Origin: Hamiltosporidium tvaerminnensis
Lineage: Eukaryota > Microsporidia > Dubosqiidae
Assembly: GCA_022605425.2 (NCBI GenBank)
Contig: CM061251.1
Location: 62,001-126,000, forward strand
Length of the DNA: 64,000 nt
Direction: 5' to 3'
Part shown: in pieces, positions 20,773-32,554 of the stretch
How the letters are laid out: every line of letters starts with the position of its first letter
How positions within the stretch are numbered: position 1 is the first letter of the stretch
Notes under the pieces: model-generated
The model's input: only the letters and a program-made list of their open reading frames with translations
Database searches by the model: none
Told to the model about the DNA's origin: nothing
Translations under genes and position numbers: made by a program

Positions 20773-23700
20773 CTAAAATTTAAAAATAAAAAGGAGAATG
20801 TTTCAGATTAAACCAATAAATTGTGGGAAAAAGGAGAAGGGGTTTCAATTTTTTAAAAAAATATTAAAATAAAATAATTTTAACGACTGGTACAATATTT
20901 TAAGGGAAAAACCGTATTTGATTTTTCTTTAGAAATATAAATAAAAATTCAAGTAAAAATTTTTTTTTTATATGCGAATTGATCACCAAATTGAAAGTAT
21001 TTTTCTATTAGTGTCATATTTAAGGAGAAATAATGTATCTGAAATATAATTCAGTACAATTTTAAAATGATTCGTTACTAACATATTTGGTTTGTTTCTT
21101 TTGAGATCATACACTTAATTATTGAAACTTAGCAATTTTCTTTTTCTATCTTATGTTAAATTAATTGGTATTTGTTTTATTATTTTTTTAATTTCTATTG
21201 TATCTCTTCTTTAATTCTTTAATTGATATTTGTTCTTTAATTCATATTGTATCTCTTCTTTAATTGTTTTATTCTTTAATTTTTTTATATTTTTTATTTT
21301 AATTTGTTATTTAATTTTTTTATATTTTTTATTTTAATTTATTCTTTAATTGTTTTATGTTTTTTTTTATTCTTTTTTTACTTTTATTTTAATTTGTTAT
21401 TTAATTTTTTTATGTTTTTTTTATTCTTTTTTTACTTTTATTTTAATTTATTCTTTAATTGTTTTATGTTTTTTTTATGCTTTTTTATATTTTATATTTT
21501 TTATTTTAATTTATTATTTAATTTTAATAATGAAGTGTATTGTTTTTTAAAACTAATATTAGTGCATCTTATTTTTTAAACTTAATGGTATTATATCCAA
21601 CCTTTCTATATTTAAATCAAATGTGATTTTTCTTGAAACAATCATAAAATATTTACATTTTTTTTTATTAATATTTGTAAAAAAAAATATTTCTCTTCAA
21701 ATGATAACAAATAGTATTTTATTATTGAATACTACTGATTTATCTTTTTTTATAACTGACTCTAGCGTAATTTAAACCTTCATTTTTAAGGGTTTATGCT
21801 TTAAGATTTAAAGCTATCTTTAAAAATATATTTGGTTATTTAAATTATCATTAATTTAAATTTCTAGCAGAATAATTAATTTTTAAATTCAATTTAAAAG
21901 AATAAAGAAATGTATTTCTATGTTTTCATTTTATTTGTGAGACTTTTTTTTAGTATAAATCTATTTGTTTATGGTATTTGGACCTAGTGATTATTTTATA
22001 ATTTTATTTCTTAGTTATATTCTGCAACTTCATTAATTATTTGTGAGACTTTTTTTTAATATAAATCTATTTGTTTATGGTATTTGGACCTAGTGATTAT
22101 TTTATAATTTAAAATTATTTGTTTAATTATCCTTTGAATCTTAATATAAAGAAATATGCTTTCTTTAAAATTTAAAATTTTATGTCTTAGTATATATTCT
22201 GCAACTTCTTTAAATTTATATTTATTGCTTTTTAAGTTTATGTTTTAGCTTTTGTGCCTTATTTTAAGAACTATTTTATGTTTTAAATATATTAAAATAA
22301 TATCTCGTTCTCTTGTTAATAAATTTAATTTTTATATTTTGAAGATAACAGATTACATTGCTTTTTAAATGTGTAAATAGTTCTTAAGCTCGTGGAAATG
22401 AATGTAAAAACATTCAGAAGAAAAGGTAAAGAATATTCTTAAACTTTATTTGCTAGGCTATATTTTCTTAATCCTCTTCATCAGGATTCTATGTCTTTTT
22501 TATGTCTTTTGCTCTGATATTTTTTTAGTCTTTCATATCTGAATTAGTAGTCGCTATTTATTTATTTTCCAATAAAAATTCAGGATATTTTTATTGAGCA
22601 TAATTTTCTTCTTCTGATATACTGTAGTCTAATTTTTCAAAATGTTTGTCCTCTTTTTTTATTTATCCTGTTTTTTTACCGTCTATTTCTATTTACTTCT
22701 TACTTCTTTCTCTTTGTATATTTTTTCGTTTTAAAGGCTTTTTTTCTCAATAAAAAACCTGCTTTGCTTGTGTTATATTATATTATTAAGTCATTCTCTG
22801 TATAAGTTCCTAGCTATTTGTATTAAAAATCTTTAAATTTGATAAAGATATAAATTTCATAATTATTCAAGCAAAATAATTGTTTTAATAAATTTTTATT
22901 AAGAATATAAATAAAATATACAGAGAAAAGGCTAAAAAAACATTGTAATACCATACAAATGTTTATGTATTAGTATAACAACTTAACAGAAACTTTAAAT
23001 AAAAAGATTGAAATTAATTTTTTACTTAAAAAGTTAAAAAATAGATTCATAAATATTATTCAAATGACGTTATAGAATCTAGAAAGTATTTTTACAATAA
23101 TTAGTGCAAATATTTTTTTGAACGAATATAATATTTTAAAGTGTCTAAAGTTCTTTAGTTTTATAGACTATCATTGGTTGTATAAGATATATAAACAAAT
23201 CAAAAGAGTCATATTCTTAATAAGAACACTAATGTTGGTTTTTACATTTTTCTAATCGATTAAACATTTCGAGGTGAGTCTTCTTTCACATTCATCTTTG
23301 CGTTTTCGTTAAATTACTAAATTTAATTATAGATGATCAGATTTTAATTTTTTTTAGGCTCTGTTGTGTTTATAAACGTTTTTGTGGTTTTTTAGTTTTA
23401 TCTTTGTTTTATAGTGAGATTTTACAACACAAAAATAATAAGTCATATGAAGTATATGAGACTTAAAAGATCGAGTGTTTAAACTAAAATGTATTGTTTT
23501 GATCACTTTTATAAGATTTTAGTTCTTTGTTTATAAAAAAAAAATATGGTCTACTTTACAAAATTTCTAATATAACATTATTTAACTCTTGTATTTGGTA
23601 ATTAGTAATGTTGTACATATGAGATATAAAATATTTTTATATTTTAAAAGTTTAGAAAAAAAACAGAACACACTTCATATATGGTCTTTGGTTCTTGCTT

Positions 23701-24279
23701 AAAATCCACTTAGGATTCTAAATTTGAAAAAAATATCAAATTATCAGGACATTCAATTGATAAATATTTCAAGAAAAATATATATCAATTTTGTATTTTA
23801 TTTAAACGTTTTTTTAACAGAATTTATATATTTTTGATGTAAACCTATAATCAAATATCCGTAAATTTGAATTTTTTCAAAATTATTTGCACAGTGTCTT
23901 TAAATTATTGTTAATTGTTATCAAAGTATAGTTTTAGACCGAAATCACAGGAATAGATAATAAAAAGAAGGTATCTACTGTAAATTGACCTTCGAATTTC
24001 ATATAAATGTAATTTGATCGCTTATGTTCAGGTTTTAGCGCCTTTTTTATAATATAATTATCTAAACCAATCTTTTTGGCATTATTATATTTGTAATTAG
24101 TCAAATGAATTCTTGAAAAAATAAAAAGTACAAAAAAAATCTTTTTTTATGTGATTATAGATATTCTTGTCGTGTTCCGTTGTTCTTTGACATTTGAAAA
24201 TCCAGAAATATAATTTCGAATTAAAAAATGTATTTAGAACAAAAAAAGATTTATATATCCATAATTTGGCTAGATAACT
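20773..24279. other. Gene-free stretch with low-complexity and duplicated segments
   Basis: About 21180-21560 is T-rich low-complexity sequence built from variants of TTTTATTTTAATTTATTC; the frames of Phe and Tyr across it are artefacts. A direct duplication occurs at 21934 and 22040. About 22450-22760 on the minus strand looks like a decayed acidic frame (FEKLDYSISEEE), related to 43.3 kb. Nothing else is supported. Confidence 0.5.
21934..22110. repeat. Direct duplication, 106-bp period
   Basis: A ~70-bp block beginning TTTGTGAGACTTTTTTTT and containing TATTTGGACCTAGTGATT occurs at 21934 and again at 22040, nearly identical. It is a simple local duplication. Confidence 0.85.
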
Positions 24280-25738
24280 ATGAAAGTAGTTCATCTGATG
24301 TTGCTAAGCCAAATTTGTTTGTTATCAGATCGAAAAAGAAAAAATTTAAATACAATAGATGATGACATGACTTCGAAATTCCGATTTCACCTTCATAAAA
24401 GACCATTCCGAATAAAATTATGAAAATGATGTTGTTTAATCCAAATACAGAGCCTGAAGTCATAATTAAAAAAGAATTTGAAAATTTGAATGAGAAAATA
24501 GACGAATATATTGGAATAATTTAGAAAGGAAAAAGTTCAAAGTTAAAGAACCCAAAAATATACGATAACACCATAGGGATTAAAAAGGCGATAGAAAAAT
24601 TTGTTTCATTTTCCGATTCTTCGTTCAGGCAACATGCTGCTATAGAAGCAAAAAAAACATTTAAACATGGACAGAAGAAGTATTTATAGAAGAATTATAC
24701 CTAATGAGAAATTGTATAGAAACTGCCGATATTGACCGGCCAGGATTATTTGAGAAAATCTTTGAATTTTCTATCAAGTTAATCGAGGCTGAAAGAACAA
24801 ATTATTATTCTTTCTCCAAATCCGATATGGTTGAAAAGGCTAAAATATTGGGAGTTAAAAACAGGTTGAATAAAATTTCTTCTAAAAAAGAATATTTTCA
24901 CGTAATCGATTTAATTATATTCTAATTTCTTTATAAAGAAGATTTTCAATCTAAACTAAAAGATGGTTATGTCTTATACGTATATTTTTTATTTGAAGTA
25001 CTCGAGACGCAATTTAAAAAAATTTGTTAAAATATTCGGATTTGCAAAAACACACAAAAACTTCCAGATATACGCAAACATGAACATTGAATTCGAGAGC
25101 TGCCTTTTTTATTCAAGATTTACATTTTCAATCATTTTATTCGGATTCAGAGGAAACAATTTACGAGCCAATTTGTATTTCTCTTTAAGTACATTGAGTT
25201 ATTATGTTATTTACCAAAAGAGCATACTTTGATTTTTAAAAATTGTTTTTTCAAAATTTTAGTCAATATAATGTTTTCTCAGTGTTTTTATACTGATGAT
25301 AAAGACGTCGTCGCTTTGTTACATGCTGTTCTTGATTTGGAAAATGATGTTCTAATGCGGGCCACTGATGTTAATTTAACATACAAAAAAGTTTATGATA
25401 TTTTTTTAGGACATTTAAGCAATAGTTTTTTGTAGAGTAACCTTAAAACATTAAGAGTTTATCACTCAATTTACGAATTTGAGCTCGGTAATGAAGTATT
25501 AAAGCGAATACATGATGAAATAAACTTTTCAAACAAAGTAGATATCATCGCGCTCAGAGAATTGGATCAAAAAAAGTAGATGAGGATGATGATTACAGCC
25601 TTTATTGTTTATGAAACAATTAATTCAAAATTTAACTAAATTTGCAATTCGTCTCAAATGTATTCTAATTTGTGCAGACTTTCTAAGAAGCAAAACGAAG
25701 GTATGATTCGTTTTATTAACACTATATTCCCATCATGA
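24280..25738 (+). pseudogene. Decayed secreted protein, family S copy 1
   Basis: The start MKVVHLMLLSQICLLS is a convincing signal peptide followed by DRKRKN. The rest is readable only by changing frame several times and passing stops (for example TAG after DEYIGII near 24520 and TAG near 24674). In order, the readable blocks are IGIKKAIEKFVSFSDS, LFEKIFEFSIKLIEAER, VLYVYFLFEVLETQFKK, DDKDVVALLHAVLDLEND and VLKRIHDEINFSNK, ending with RLSKKQNEGMIRFINTIF before a stop at 25738. Block for block it matches the pseudogene at 34952-36392, at nearly the same total length (1,459 versus 1,441 bp). The ancestor was a secreted, helix-rich protein of about 480 residues without a membrane anchor. Function is unknown. 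The short open frames at 24704, 24963 and 25229 are pieces of it. Confidence 0.75.
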
Positions 25739-27084
25739 TATAAGAATAAAAAGAAGTACGGTTTTTTTGTTTCATCTTTTTTTATTTTAAGTTATTTTAT
25801 CGAATTTTTATTTTTTTAAAAAGTGACTTAAAATGCGTTTTCATTTGATAAATATTAAAGGCTCTTATGAAAATATATTCATTTTTTACTCATTTTAGGT
25901 AAAAATTTATTCATATTTCTCGTTAATATCACAGCAAAAATTTTATTTTTTTGATCAGTTACATCTTTTTGGAAAATATAATATTTATTAAAACCAAAAA
26001 AGGTAAAAACTTTTAAAAAATAATGTTAAATTATATTAATACATTTAAAAAATATAAACTAAATGATCAAAGTCCAAGTGAACGATCTGTAATCTTAACA
26101 GAAAGAAAAATATTTTTTAATTTTAACACTTCTTTTACCGTCAAACTTATTATATATCTTGGTCTTTGAAAATGAAATTTGTGTTAGTTACTTACTTTGA
26201 GCTTGGCTTCCCTTCGGATCTTTGCAGATCAACTTTTTCAAATATTTCAACCTACCTTTATAAGTATCTTTTAATATAGGTAGCATCATCCGAACGTTTG
26301 AAATACAAATAGACTTTGCTTTTGTATGAAGTATTTGTAGAATGATAAATTATGATAGTTTATTCAAACATATCTTGATTCTGATTTCTAATACCTTTTT
26401 TCATCATCTTTTTTTTAGATTTTATACATCCATTGTCTTTTAATCTCATATTATTTAAATATAATTCTATTTTAAAACACAGAAGTTTATTGTTTTAAAA
26501 TTCAGCTCAATATGCTTAAAATTTTTATAATTGTTTTTAATATATTTTATATTCGCCAAATCTTTACATTAAATCTAGTAAAAAATATTATTCTATATCT
26601 TCTTTATGAGAGTTTTTAAGGTTGCAGTTGTTTCATTGAAATTTTTTTAGAAGCATGTAAATAAATTCTGAGTATAGTTTGCTCAACCAATTACTTTAGG
26701 TAGATGATTGGTTAAGTACAGACGAAATGATTGTGTTGGAACTTCTATCAAAACACTTAGAAATAGAATTCGGTTAATATATATTGCCTCTATTTTTAAA
26801 ATGAACTCTTAGGTAACCTTTTCGACCATTATTTGGAATTAAACGAGATTTATAATTTTATTCTTACTCCAGGTTTTATGTTCCTATTATTACACCATGG
26901 AGGGCAATAAAAACTTAATTTAATAGTTTAAATGTGGTTATTCTCGACCAACATTAGACGTTACAAGTGTAATTAAAACTATAACTTATTTATTCATTAT
27001 ATTACCTTTAACGTAACTCGATTTTATTCCATATATTTCTCACTAAGCTATTGCATATATTCAATTCTTTTATAATAATCCATG
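25739..27084. other. AT-rich intergenic stretch, no gene seen
   Basis: No frame, RNA or repeat could be supported. The patch near 26200-26290 is slightly richer in GC but has no coherent reading in either strand. Confidence 0.55.
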
Positions 27085-28420
27085 GCTAGTTTATAACTAA
27101 ATACACATTTCTCTTTGAAGAGAAAGTAAACACAGTGTGTGTTGTATATGATTTAAAAACGATATTTTTAATTGCGGTGAATTGTGCTCTTTCTTTAATT
27201 AAAAAAGATATTTTTGTGAGGTTATATTGCTTTATCGAATAATTCTGAACCTGGAATTCATGATTCAATAGTAAAACAATCTTTTATCATGTCCTACAAT
27301 TATTTGAATGTTCTAATGTATCTGAGAAAGATTTGAATTTATAGTTTCCTAATTTTCGAGATTTTATGAAACTTCTGGCCGATTTTGCATTTCCTCTTGT
27401 CTTCTGACTACTCTATAATGCAATTCTCATCAATTAAGCATCAGAAGCCTAATAAATTTAATTCCGTGATAAATTCATATGCTAGAAATTATTTGCGTCA
27501 ATATTTTGAGAAATTCTCTATGTATTATCTTCTAAAGTGTGAATGATTTCATCTATGATGAATGCTTCGACATGGAAACAATTCATGACTACAACTTCTC
27601 CGAAATGGGTTTCTCCGTCTCTATATTCGTATTTATGTTCAAACTTAGGTATTTTTTTAAAATTTTCGAGGGTATATGTTTCCAATACTAATAAGGTGGG
27701 AAGTTTTTCAATCGGTATGAGTGTTTAGGTTTCACCGTGTCAAGCTTCAAAGCAAAAATAACACCTATTACACGGGTTAAATAATCGAAGTAATTTCACA
27801 AGAAATAACTTGATTCTAACTGGATTGTAATAAAGGTTTCTTATGCGCTTTTCGATGCCTATAAAGAGAATTACTTTAACTTAAAGTCTTTCCTCTTCAA
27901 GATATTTCTTAAATTATCGCGATTACACGCTTCAGAATCCTTTCAGTTTCTGCTGTTTTTTTATCTAAATCCTGTTATTATACATGCAAATTCATATTAG
28001 CTTCTTTCAATATATTTAATTCGAGATCAGATATTTTTTTTAATAAATAAGCACTCACTTTCCAATAATCCAAAGAATTCATCAATTATGAAAGTATAGC
28101 CCTCTCTAAGGCCTTAAAGGATAGAATATGGTTTTATCTTTAGAAATAAATCTTCTTGGAATCCTATATTTACAGGTAGCTATTTTTTTTGACAAACTGA
28201 ATTGCAGCGGGATCTAAGGACAGCGTACTCTTTAAATATTTTCCAAAAAATATATTATAGCAGTGTTCTGGTCTGGGTTGGCGGATAGACGGTTTCTTCA
28301 AGAACCACAATTTTCGGCTTATAATCTCTCTGAATATTCTTAAACCACCCAGAAAGTCGTAGATTTGCAAAAAAAGCTGATAATTTCTCATTAATGTCTT
28401 TTTTTTACAGTGAACTTAAA
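27085..28420 (-). pseudogene. Decayed unidentified coding region
   Basis: Several stretches on the minus strand read as plausible protein between stops and frameshifts. About 28391-28170 has FLGGLRIFREIISRKLWF or, in the next frame, WFKNIQRDYKPKIVVLEET. About 27830-27740 has IEKRIRNLYYNPVRIKLF and a CNRCYFC motif. About 27720-27540 has LPTLLVLETYTLENFKK and VVMNCFHVEAFIIDEIIH. These islands are less AT-rich than their surroundings. The order suggests one gene of several hundred codons, now dead. I do not recognise the family; a transposase or retroelement protein is possible. Confidence 0.4.
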
Positions 28421-28481
28421 TAGGCTACTTTGATTTTTCCCAGCCTTCGAAGCACATAATGTTTATGTTACAACTGTCATC

Positions 28482-28714
28482 ATCATCTTCGGCACTTCAG
28501 TCCTACACGAGTCTTAACCCTCCTCACTAATACCGCCTATCGGTCTCTTTCCAATGGGTTCGTTTCGTTTTTTGATTTTCGTAACAAGGTGATTTTAAAG
28601 GGTAAGTTTCTAGCTCCACGTCCAACCTCAGCCAAAGGACTGGTCCTTTTTAGTCGTCTCTTACGACAAACAGTGAATATTCCCAGCTAGTTCTGCTCCT
28701 CGCATGATGGGGAA
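28482..28714 (-). mobile_element. SINE-like short element, second copy with GAT-repeat tail
   Basis: This is the better-preserved relative of 17854-18083. On the minus strand it starts near TTTCCCCATCATGCGAGGAG and carries the core TTGTCGTAAGAGACGACTAA, which could fold as a short stem (GTCGT/ACGAC). It continues through CACCTTGTTACGAAAA and ends in a short GATGATGATGAC tail at 28482. Simple trinucleotide tails of this kind are known for RTE-like LINEs and the SINEs they mobilise. It is non-coding and clearly higher in GC than its flanks. Confidence 0.7.
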
Positions 28715-29334
28715 ATGGTTTTCTTCATACATATCATATTTATCTAATAAAAAACGTTTGATTGGTACTTTACAGAATGTATTTAATATAAATTATGTAA
28801 ATAATCCAGAATTGGAAGTTAAAACCCAGAGAAAAGGGATTAAATGCGAAAAATATAATCAAAGTGCAGTTTTGAAATACTTTCAAAAGCACAAATAATA
28901 CCATAATTACTTTATATAGAAGAAAATTTTTTACTAGATGTTTTAAACAAAACAAATGCTTAACTACATTGTTTTTTCTCATAAATAGATTGAGAAAACA
29001 CAATATTTTTAATGATATGCTTAATAGATACGTTTAAAATAAAAAAATTCAACCTTATACTTATATTATTCATATAAGAATTTTAGCAAAAATTCGAATT
29101 TAAGTAAAAAACTTTAAATGCTAAATAATAATATATTATATATTTATGAACTTATAATAATTATTGATTAATTGAAATCTATTTAGGTTTGTTCTAAAAT
29201 ATAAAATATAAAATAATGTTTATTCTCAAAGATTTAAATTTATAACAAATTTATTCCAAAATTTAAATTTATATAAAAATAAAGTACTTCAAAATTAATT
29301 AATTATTAATTAGAAATTAAAATGATAAAAAGAA
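28715..29334. other. AT-rich stretch upstream of the tRNA
   Basis: A 64-codon frame at 28704-28898 overlaps the edge of the SINE-like element and has no support. Nothing else is seen. Confidence 0.5.
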
Positions 29335-29406
29335 GGGCCGAGCCGGGGATCGAACCCGGAGCCTCCTGCACCCAAAGCAGGAATTATACCATTAAACCAC
29401 TCGGCC
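29335..29406 (-). tRNA. tRNA-Pro (anticodon UGG)
   Basis: On the minus strand a 72-nt cloverleaf folds cleanly. The acceptor GGCCGAG pairs with CTCGGCC and is followed by a C discriminator. The D arm contains AATGGTATAAT. The anticodon stem CCTGC/GCAGG encloses loop TTTGGGT (anticodon TGG). The T arm is CCGGG-TTCGATC-CCCGG. There is no intron. A first base G and a C discriminator are usual for eukaryotic tRNA-Pro. The internal B box is GGTTCGATCCC. It is the only tRNA I find in the window. Confidence 0.96.
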
Positions 29407-29788
29407 TTGTCTAAACCTTAATTAATACACTAAATAAAGTAAAATACACGTAATTTATTGTAGAGCCAATAATTTTATTTAAAAAGTTATATGAAAAAAT
29501 CTTTTGAAATTATATATGTAGAAATATTTAGAGATTCTCAAACTTTGTTTCAAATAAAAATTACTGTTTTAAATTATAAAAAAAATGCGAATTTCAAATA
29601 AGTTGAACTCTATTCTCACAAATTATAATAAATTTATTTTTTTTATACCAAATTTACGTTTTAAAGAAATCCAGCGATTTTTAAATGTGTAGAATCCGAT
29701 TCTTAAACATAAAACAACCTGAAACATTGTGAAACAAACATCAAACCATTCATCATTTCTTAAATAACAAAGCGATATAAACAAACAA
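29407..29788. other. Leader region of the Thr-rich protein gene
   Basis: AT-rich. The minus-strand frame at 29623-29847 runs antisense over the downstream start and is not credible. No promoter motif other than general AT richness; no CCC run precedes this start. Confidence 0.4.
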
Positions 29789-32554
29789 ATGAAAAGAGAC
29801 TGTACATCTGAGAAGGATAAAAAGAATATTTCGACAAAAAATCCCAAACTTAATTCTACTCTAAATCACATCTCAAACCCAAGTCAATTTACCCCACCAA
29901 GGAACAAAATAATCGCTTACTTCTTTTCATTCTTTTTATTTTTAAAGAACAAATTTAATTTTCATAAGATATTAACTTCCATAATCTACATTTTATTTCC
30001 ACGACTCAAGCAATTCAACAAACTTGTTTCTCCTAGACCAATCCAACCCCTCTATTTACATTCCCCGTCTTCTTCTTCTTCCAAAAACACTTTGAATAGA
30101 GAAATAATCAAGGAACAAATATCTCAAAACAACCACAGTAAGACTTTATCTCGTTATAGATTAAATAAAAAGTCCGGCGAGATAAAGATTCGAAGCTATT
30201 TCATACCAACCAATTTAATTCCATCACCAATAATATTTTTAATCTCAATATTTCAAATATTTGCTGCTCAAGACTTCCTTAACCAATGCACTCTTTATAA
30301 TATACCGATGAATGACTGTCTCAGTTCTCACTATTACCCTTCTCAACAATTTGACAACTTTGTTCATTCGTTTAATCTTCCTATATTTAAAGATCCCACT
30401 TGTAATACAAGAAAATGTTATCTTTTAATAAACAACGCAGACCCACATACTTGTAAAGGATCGGAGTGTAATAATAGTATTACACTTACACCCTGTAAAG
30501 GACAGAACTGTCCCACCCCGCCATTTGATTCCTGCCAAGCACCAAACTGTAATAACAACACTCCAACCAATACGACCCCTAACACACCCTCAAATACACC
30601 CACAAACACATGCCAAGGACCAAACTGCTCTTCTATCGTTACTGTCACTCTCTATCAAACAAAAACAGTCACAATTGACACTCCATTTACTCTTTTTAGA
30701 GAAATAACTTCAACTTTAACCGCAGAACATCTAATAACTCGTTATAAAGTCACAACACTAACATCAACTCAATTCCAAACAGTAAACAACACCCTAACTG
30801 ATTTCAAAACAACCACCGACTTTAAGACAGTAAACAACACCTTAACAGATTATAAGACCACTACAGACTACAAGACGGTAGATAACACCCTCACTGATTA
30901 TAAGACCATTGATAAGACAATCACAGACTTTAAGACAGTAAATAACACAATTACAGATTATAAGACTATTACGGATACAGAAACAGACACCTTAACAACA
31001 ACCATAACACTTCCTAAGAGTATAACAAAGGTTAAGCATAAGCATATTACACACACAGTAAATAACACCCTGACAGAGACAGTTACTGATTATAACACCA
31101 TAACAGACTATAAGACTGTAAATAACACTATTACTAAGATAAAATCCTTTACTGATTATAAGACTGTAGATAACACTATTACCAAGGTAAAACCCTCTAC
31201 ATTATATAAGACAGTAAATAACACCATAAGTATTTCAGAGTCTCTTACCAGTACAAATGCTAAGAATAACACTGTTGATTATAAGACTGTTAATAAAACC
31301 ATTATTAAGACAAACCCCGTAACAGTAAATAACACTATTACTGATTATAACACTGTTACTGACTATAAGACAGTAAATAACACCATTACTATGATAAGAC
31401 CCTTTACTGACTATAACACTGTTACTGATTATAAGACCCTTAATAATACTATAACAGAAATAAGACCTTTTACTGAGTATAACACTGTTACTAAGATAAA
31501 ACCCTTTACTGATTATATGACTGTAACAGATTATAAGACTGTGAATAACACTGTCACTGATTATAAGACTGTTGATAACACTATAAATGATGTTATAACT
31601 GAGATAAAACCATTTACTTTTACTGTTACTGAGATATCTTCTGTTGTTAAGACTGTTCCTAAGAATAAGACCCGTTATAATACTAGAACAGTAACAAAGG
31701 GTGTTACTGTTGTTAAGACTGTACCTGTTATAAGTACTGTCACTGAGAGTGTTATTAAGGAAAATAGTAAAATAACACCTGTTAGTACCAGTGAGACTAT
31801 GCCAATGGCTAACACCTTTTGTCAGACATGTACTGTTACTGATATAACACCTGTTAGTACTCAAGCCGATGTTACGTCAATTAACACCCTTTGTCTTACT
31901 GAATCAAGTCCAAAGATAACACCTGTTAGTAGTAAAGAAAAAGGTACTGTAACTAACACACATTGTGAGACATGTACAGTTACTAAGATAACACCTGTTA
32001 TTTCTACAGACATTATTCCTGTAACTAACACCCTTTGTGAGACATGTACAGTTACTAAGATAACACCTGTTATTACTACAGACAGTATTCCTATAACTAA
32101 CACCCTTTGTGAGACATGTACAGTTGCTAAGATAACACCTGTTATTACTACAGACAGTATTCCGGTAACTAACACCCTTTGTCTTACTGATACTATTACA
32201 GATAATATAACAAGAACTAGAACAAAAACAGTAATTAAAACGATAACAGACAGGGAAAGAGAAAGTAGTGAAATACCAACGAATGAAAAGAAGAAATATA
32301 CAAAAACAATAGCAACAACTGTAAGTAGATCAGATATGACACCTTTAATAGAAACAGTTCCACAAGAAAAAGAGTGCTTAGAGTGCAAACATGTTACTAT
32401 AACAACGTATTTGGATAAAAGAAAGAAGAAAAGAAAAACGGTTGTTAATACTATTTATGCTAAGGAGAGTGTTAGTTCGTGCAATAAAAAGGATAAAAGT
32501 ATTTGTTTGGATGAAAAAGGAAAGGAAATTGTTACAACAATTTACGTTGGGTAA
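29789..32554 (+). CDS. Thr-rich, mucin-like repeat protein, probable surface or spore-wall protein (921 aa)
   Basis: The frame is uninterrupted despite heavy repetition. Residues 1-145 are basic and Ser/Asn-rich with hydrophobic stretches at 41-70. A strongly hydrophobic segment at 148-161 (IIFLISIFQIFAAQ) looks like a signal sequence or signal-anchor placed unusually far in. After it come four C-x4-C motifs at C222, C236, C249 and C275 (CKGSEC, CKGQNC, CQAPNC, CQGPNC). Residues about 328-610 repeat variants of TVNNTITDYKT. Residues about 655-810 repeat a longer unit ending in TNTLCETCTVTKITPV, each with C-x2-C. The tail is Lys-rich and holds CLEC. Thr richness suggests heavy O-mannosylation, the modification microsporidia retain; NNT sequons are abundant, but N-glycosylation is generally lost in this group. 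Fungal adhesins and wall proteins share this TVT/TTV style. It is not one of the polar tube proteins as I know them. Antisense frames here are repeat shadows. Confidence 0.85.
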   Translation: MKRDCTSEKDKKNISTKNPKLNSTLNHISNPSQFTPPRNKIIAYFFSFFLFLKNKFNFHKILTSIIYILFPRLKQFNKLVSPRPIQPLYLHSPSSSSSKNTLNREIIKEQISQNNHSKTLSRYRLNKKSGEIKIRSYFIPTNLIPSPIIFLISIFQIFAAQDFLNQCTLYNIPMNDCLSSHYYPSQQFDNFVHSFNLPIFKDPTCNTRKCYLLINNADPHTCKGSECNNSITLTPCKGQNCPTPPFDSCQAPNCNNNTPTNTTPNTPSNTPTNTCQGPNCSSIVTVTLYQTKTVTIDTPFTLFREITSTLTAEHLITRYKVTTLTSTQFQTVNNTLTDFKTTTDFKTVNNTLTDYKTTTDYKTVDNTLTDYKTIDKTITDFKTVNNTITDYKTITDTETDTLTTTITLPKSITKVKHKHITHTVNNTLTETVTDYNTITDYKTVNNTITKIKSFTDYKTVDNTITKVKPSTLYKTVNNTISISESLTSTNAKNNTVDYKTVNKTIIKTNPVTVNNTITDYNTVTDYKTVNNTITMIRPFTDYNTVTDYKTLNNTITEIRPFTEYNTVTKIKPFTDYMTVTDYKTVNNTVTDYKTVDNTINDVITEIKPFTFTVTEISSVVKTVPKNKTRYNTRTVTKGVTVVKTVPVISTVTESVIKENSKITPVSTSETMPMANTFCQTCTVTDITPVSTQADVTSINTLCLTESSPKITPVSSKEKGTVTNTHCETCTVTKITPVISTDIIPVTNTLCETCTVTKITPVITTDSIPITNTLCETCTVAKITPVITTDSIPVTNTLCLTDTITDNITRTRTKTVIKTITDRERESSEIPTNEKKKYTKTIATTVSRSDMTPLIETVPQEKECLECKHVTITTYLDKRKKKRKTVVNTIYAKESVSSCNKKDKSICLDEKGKEIVTTIYVG

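Noticed and set aside
21304-21579. Phe/Tyr-rich frames that could be read as a membrane protein
   Set aside because: They fall in T-rich low-complexity DNA; both overlapping frames look alike and neither has sequence complexity.
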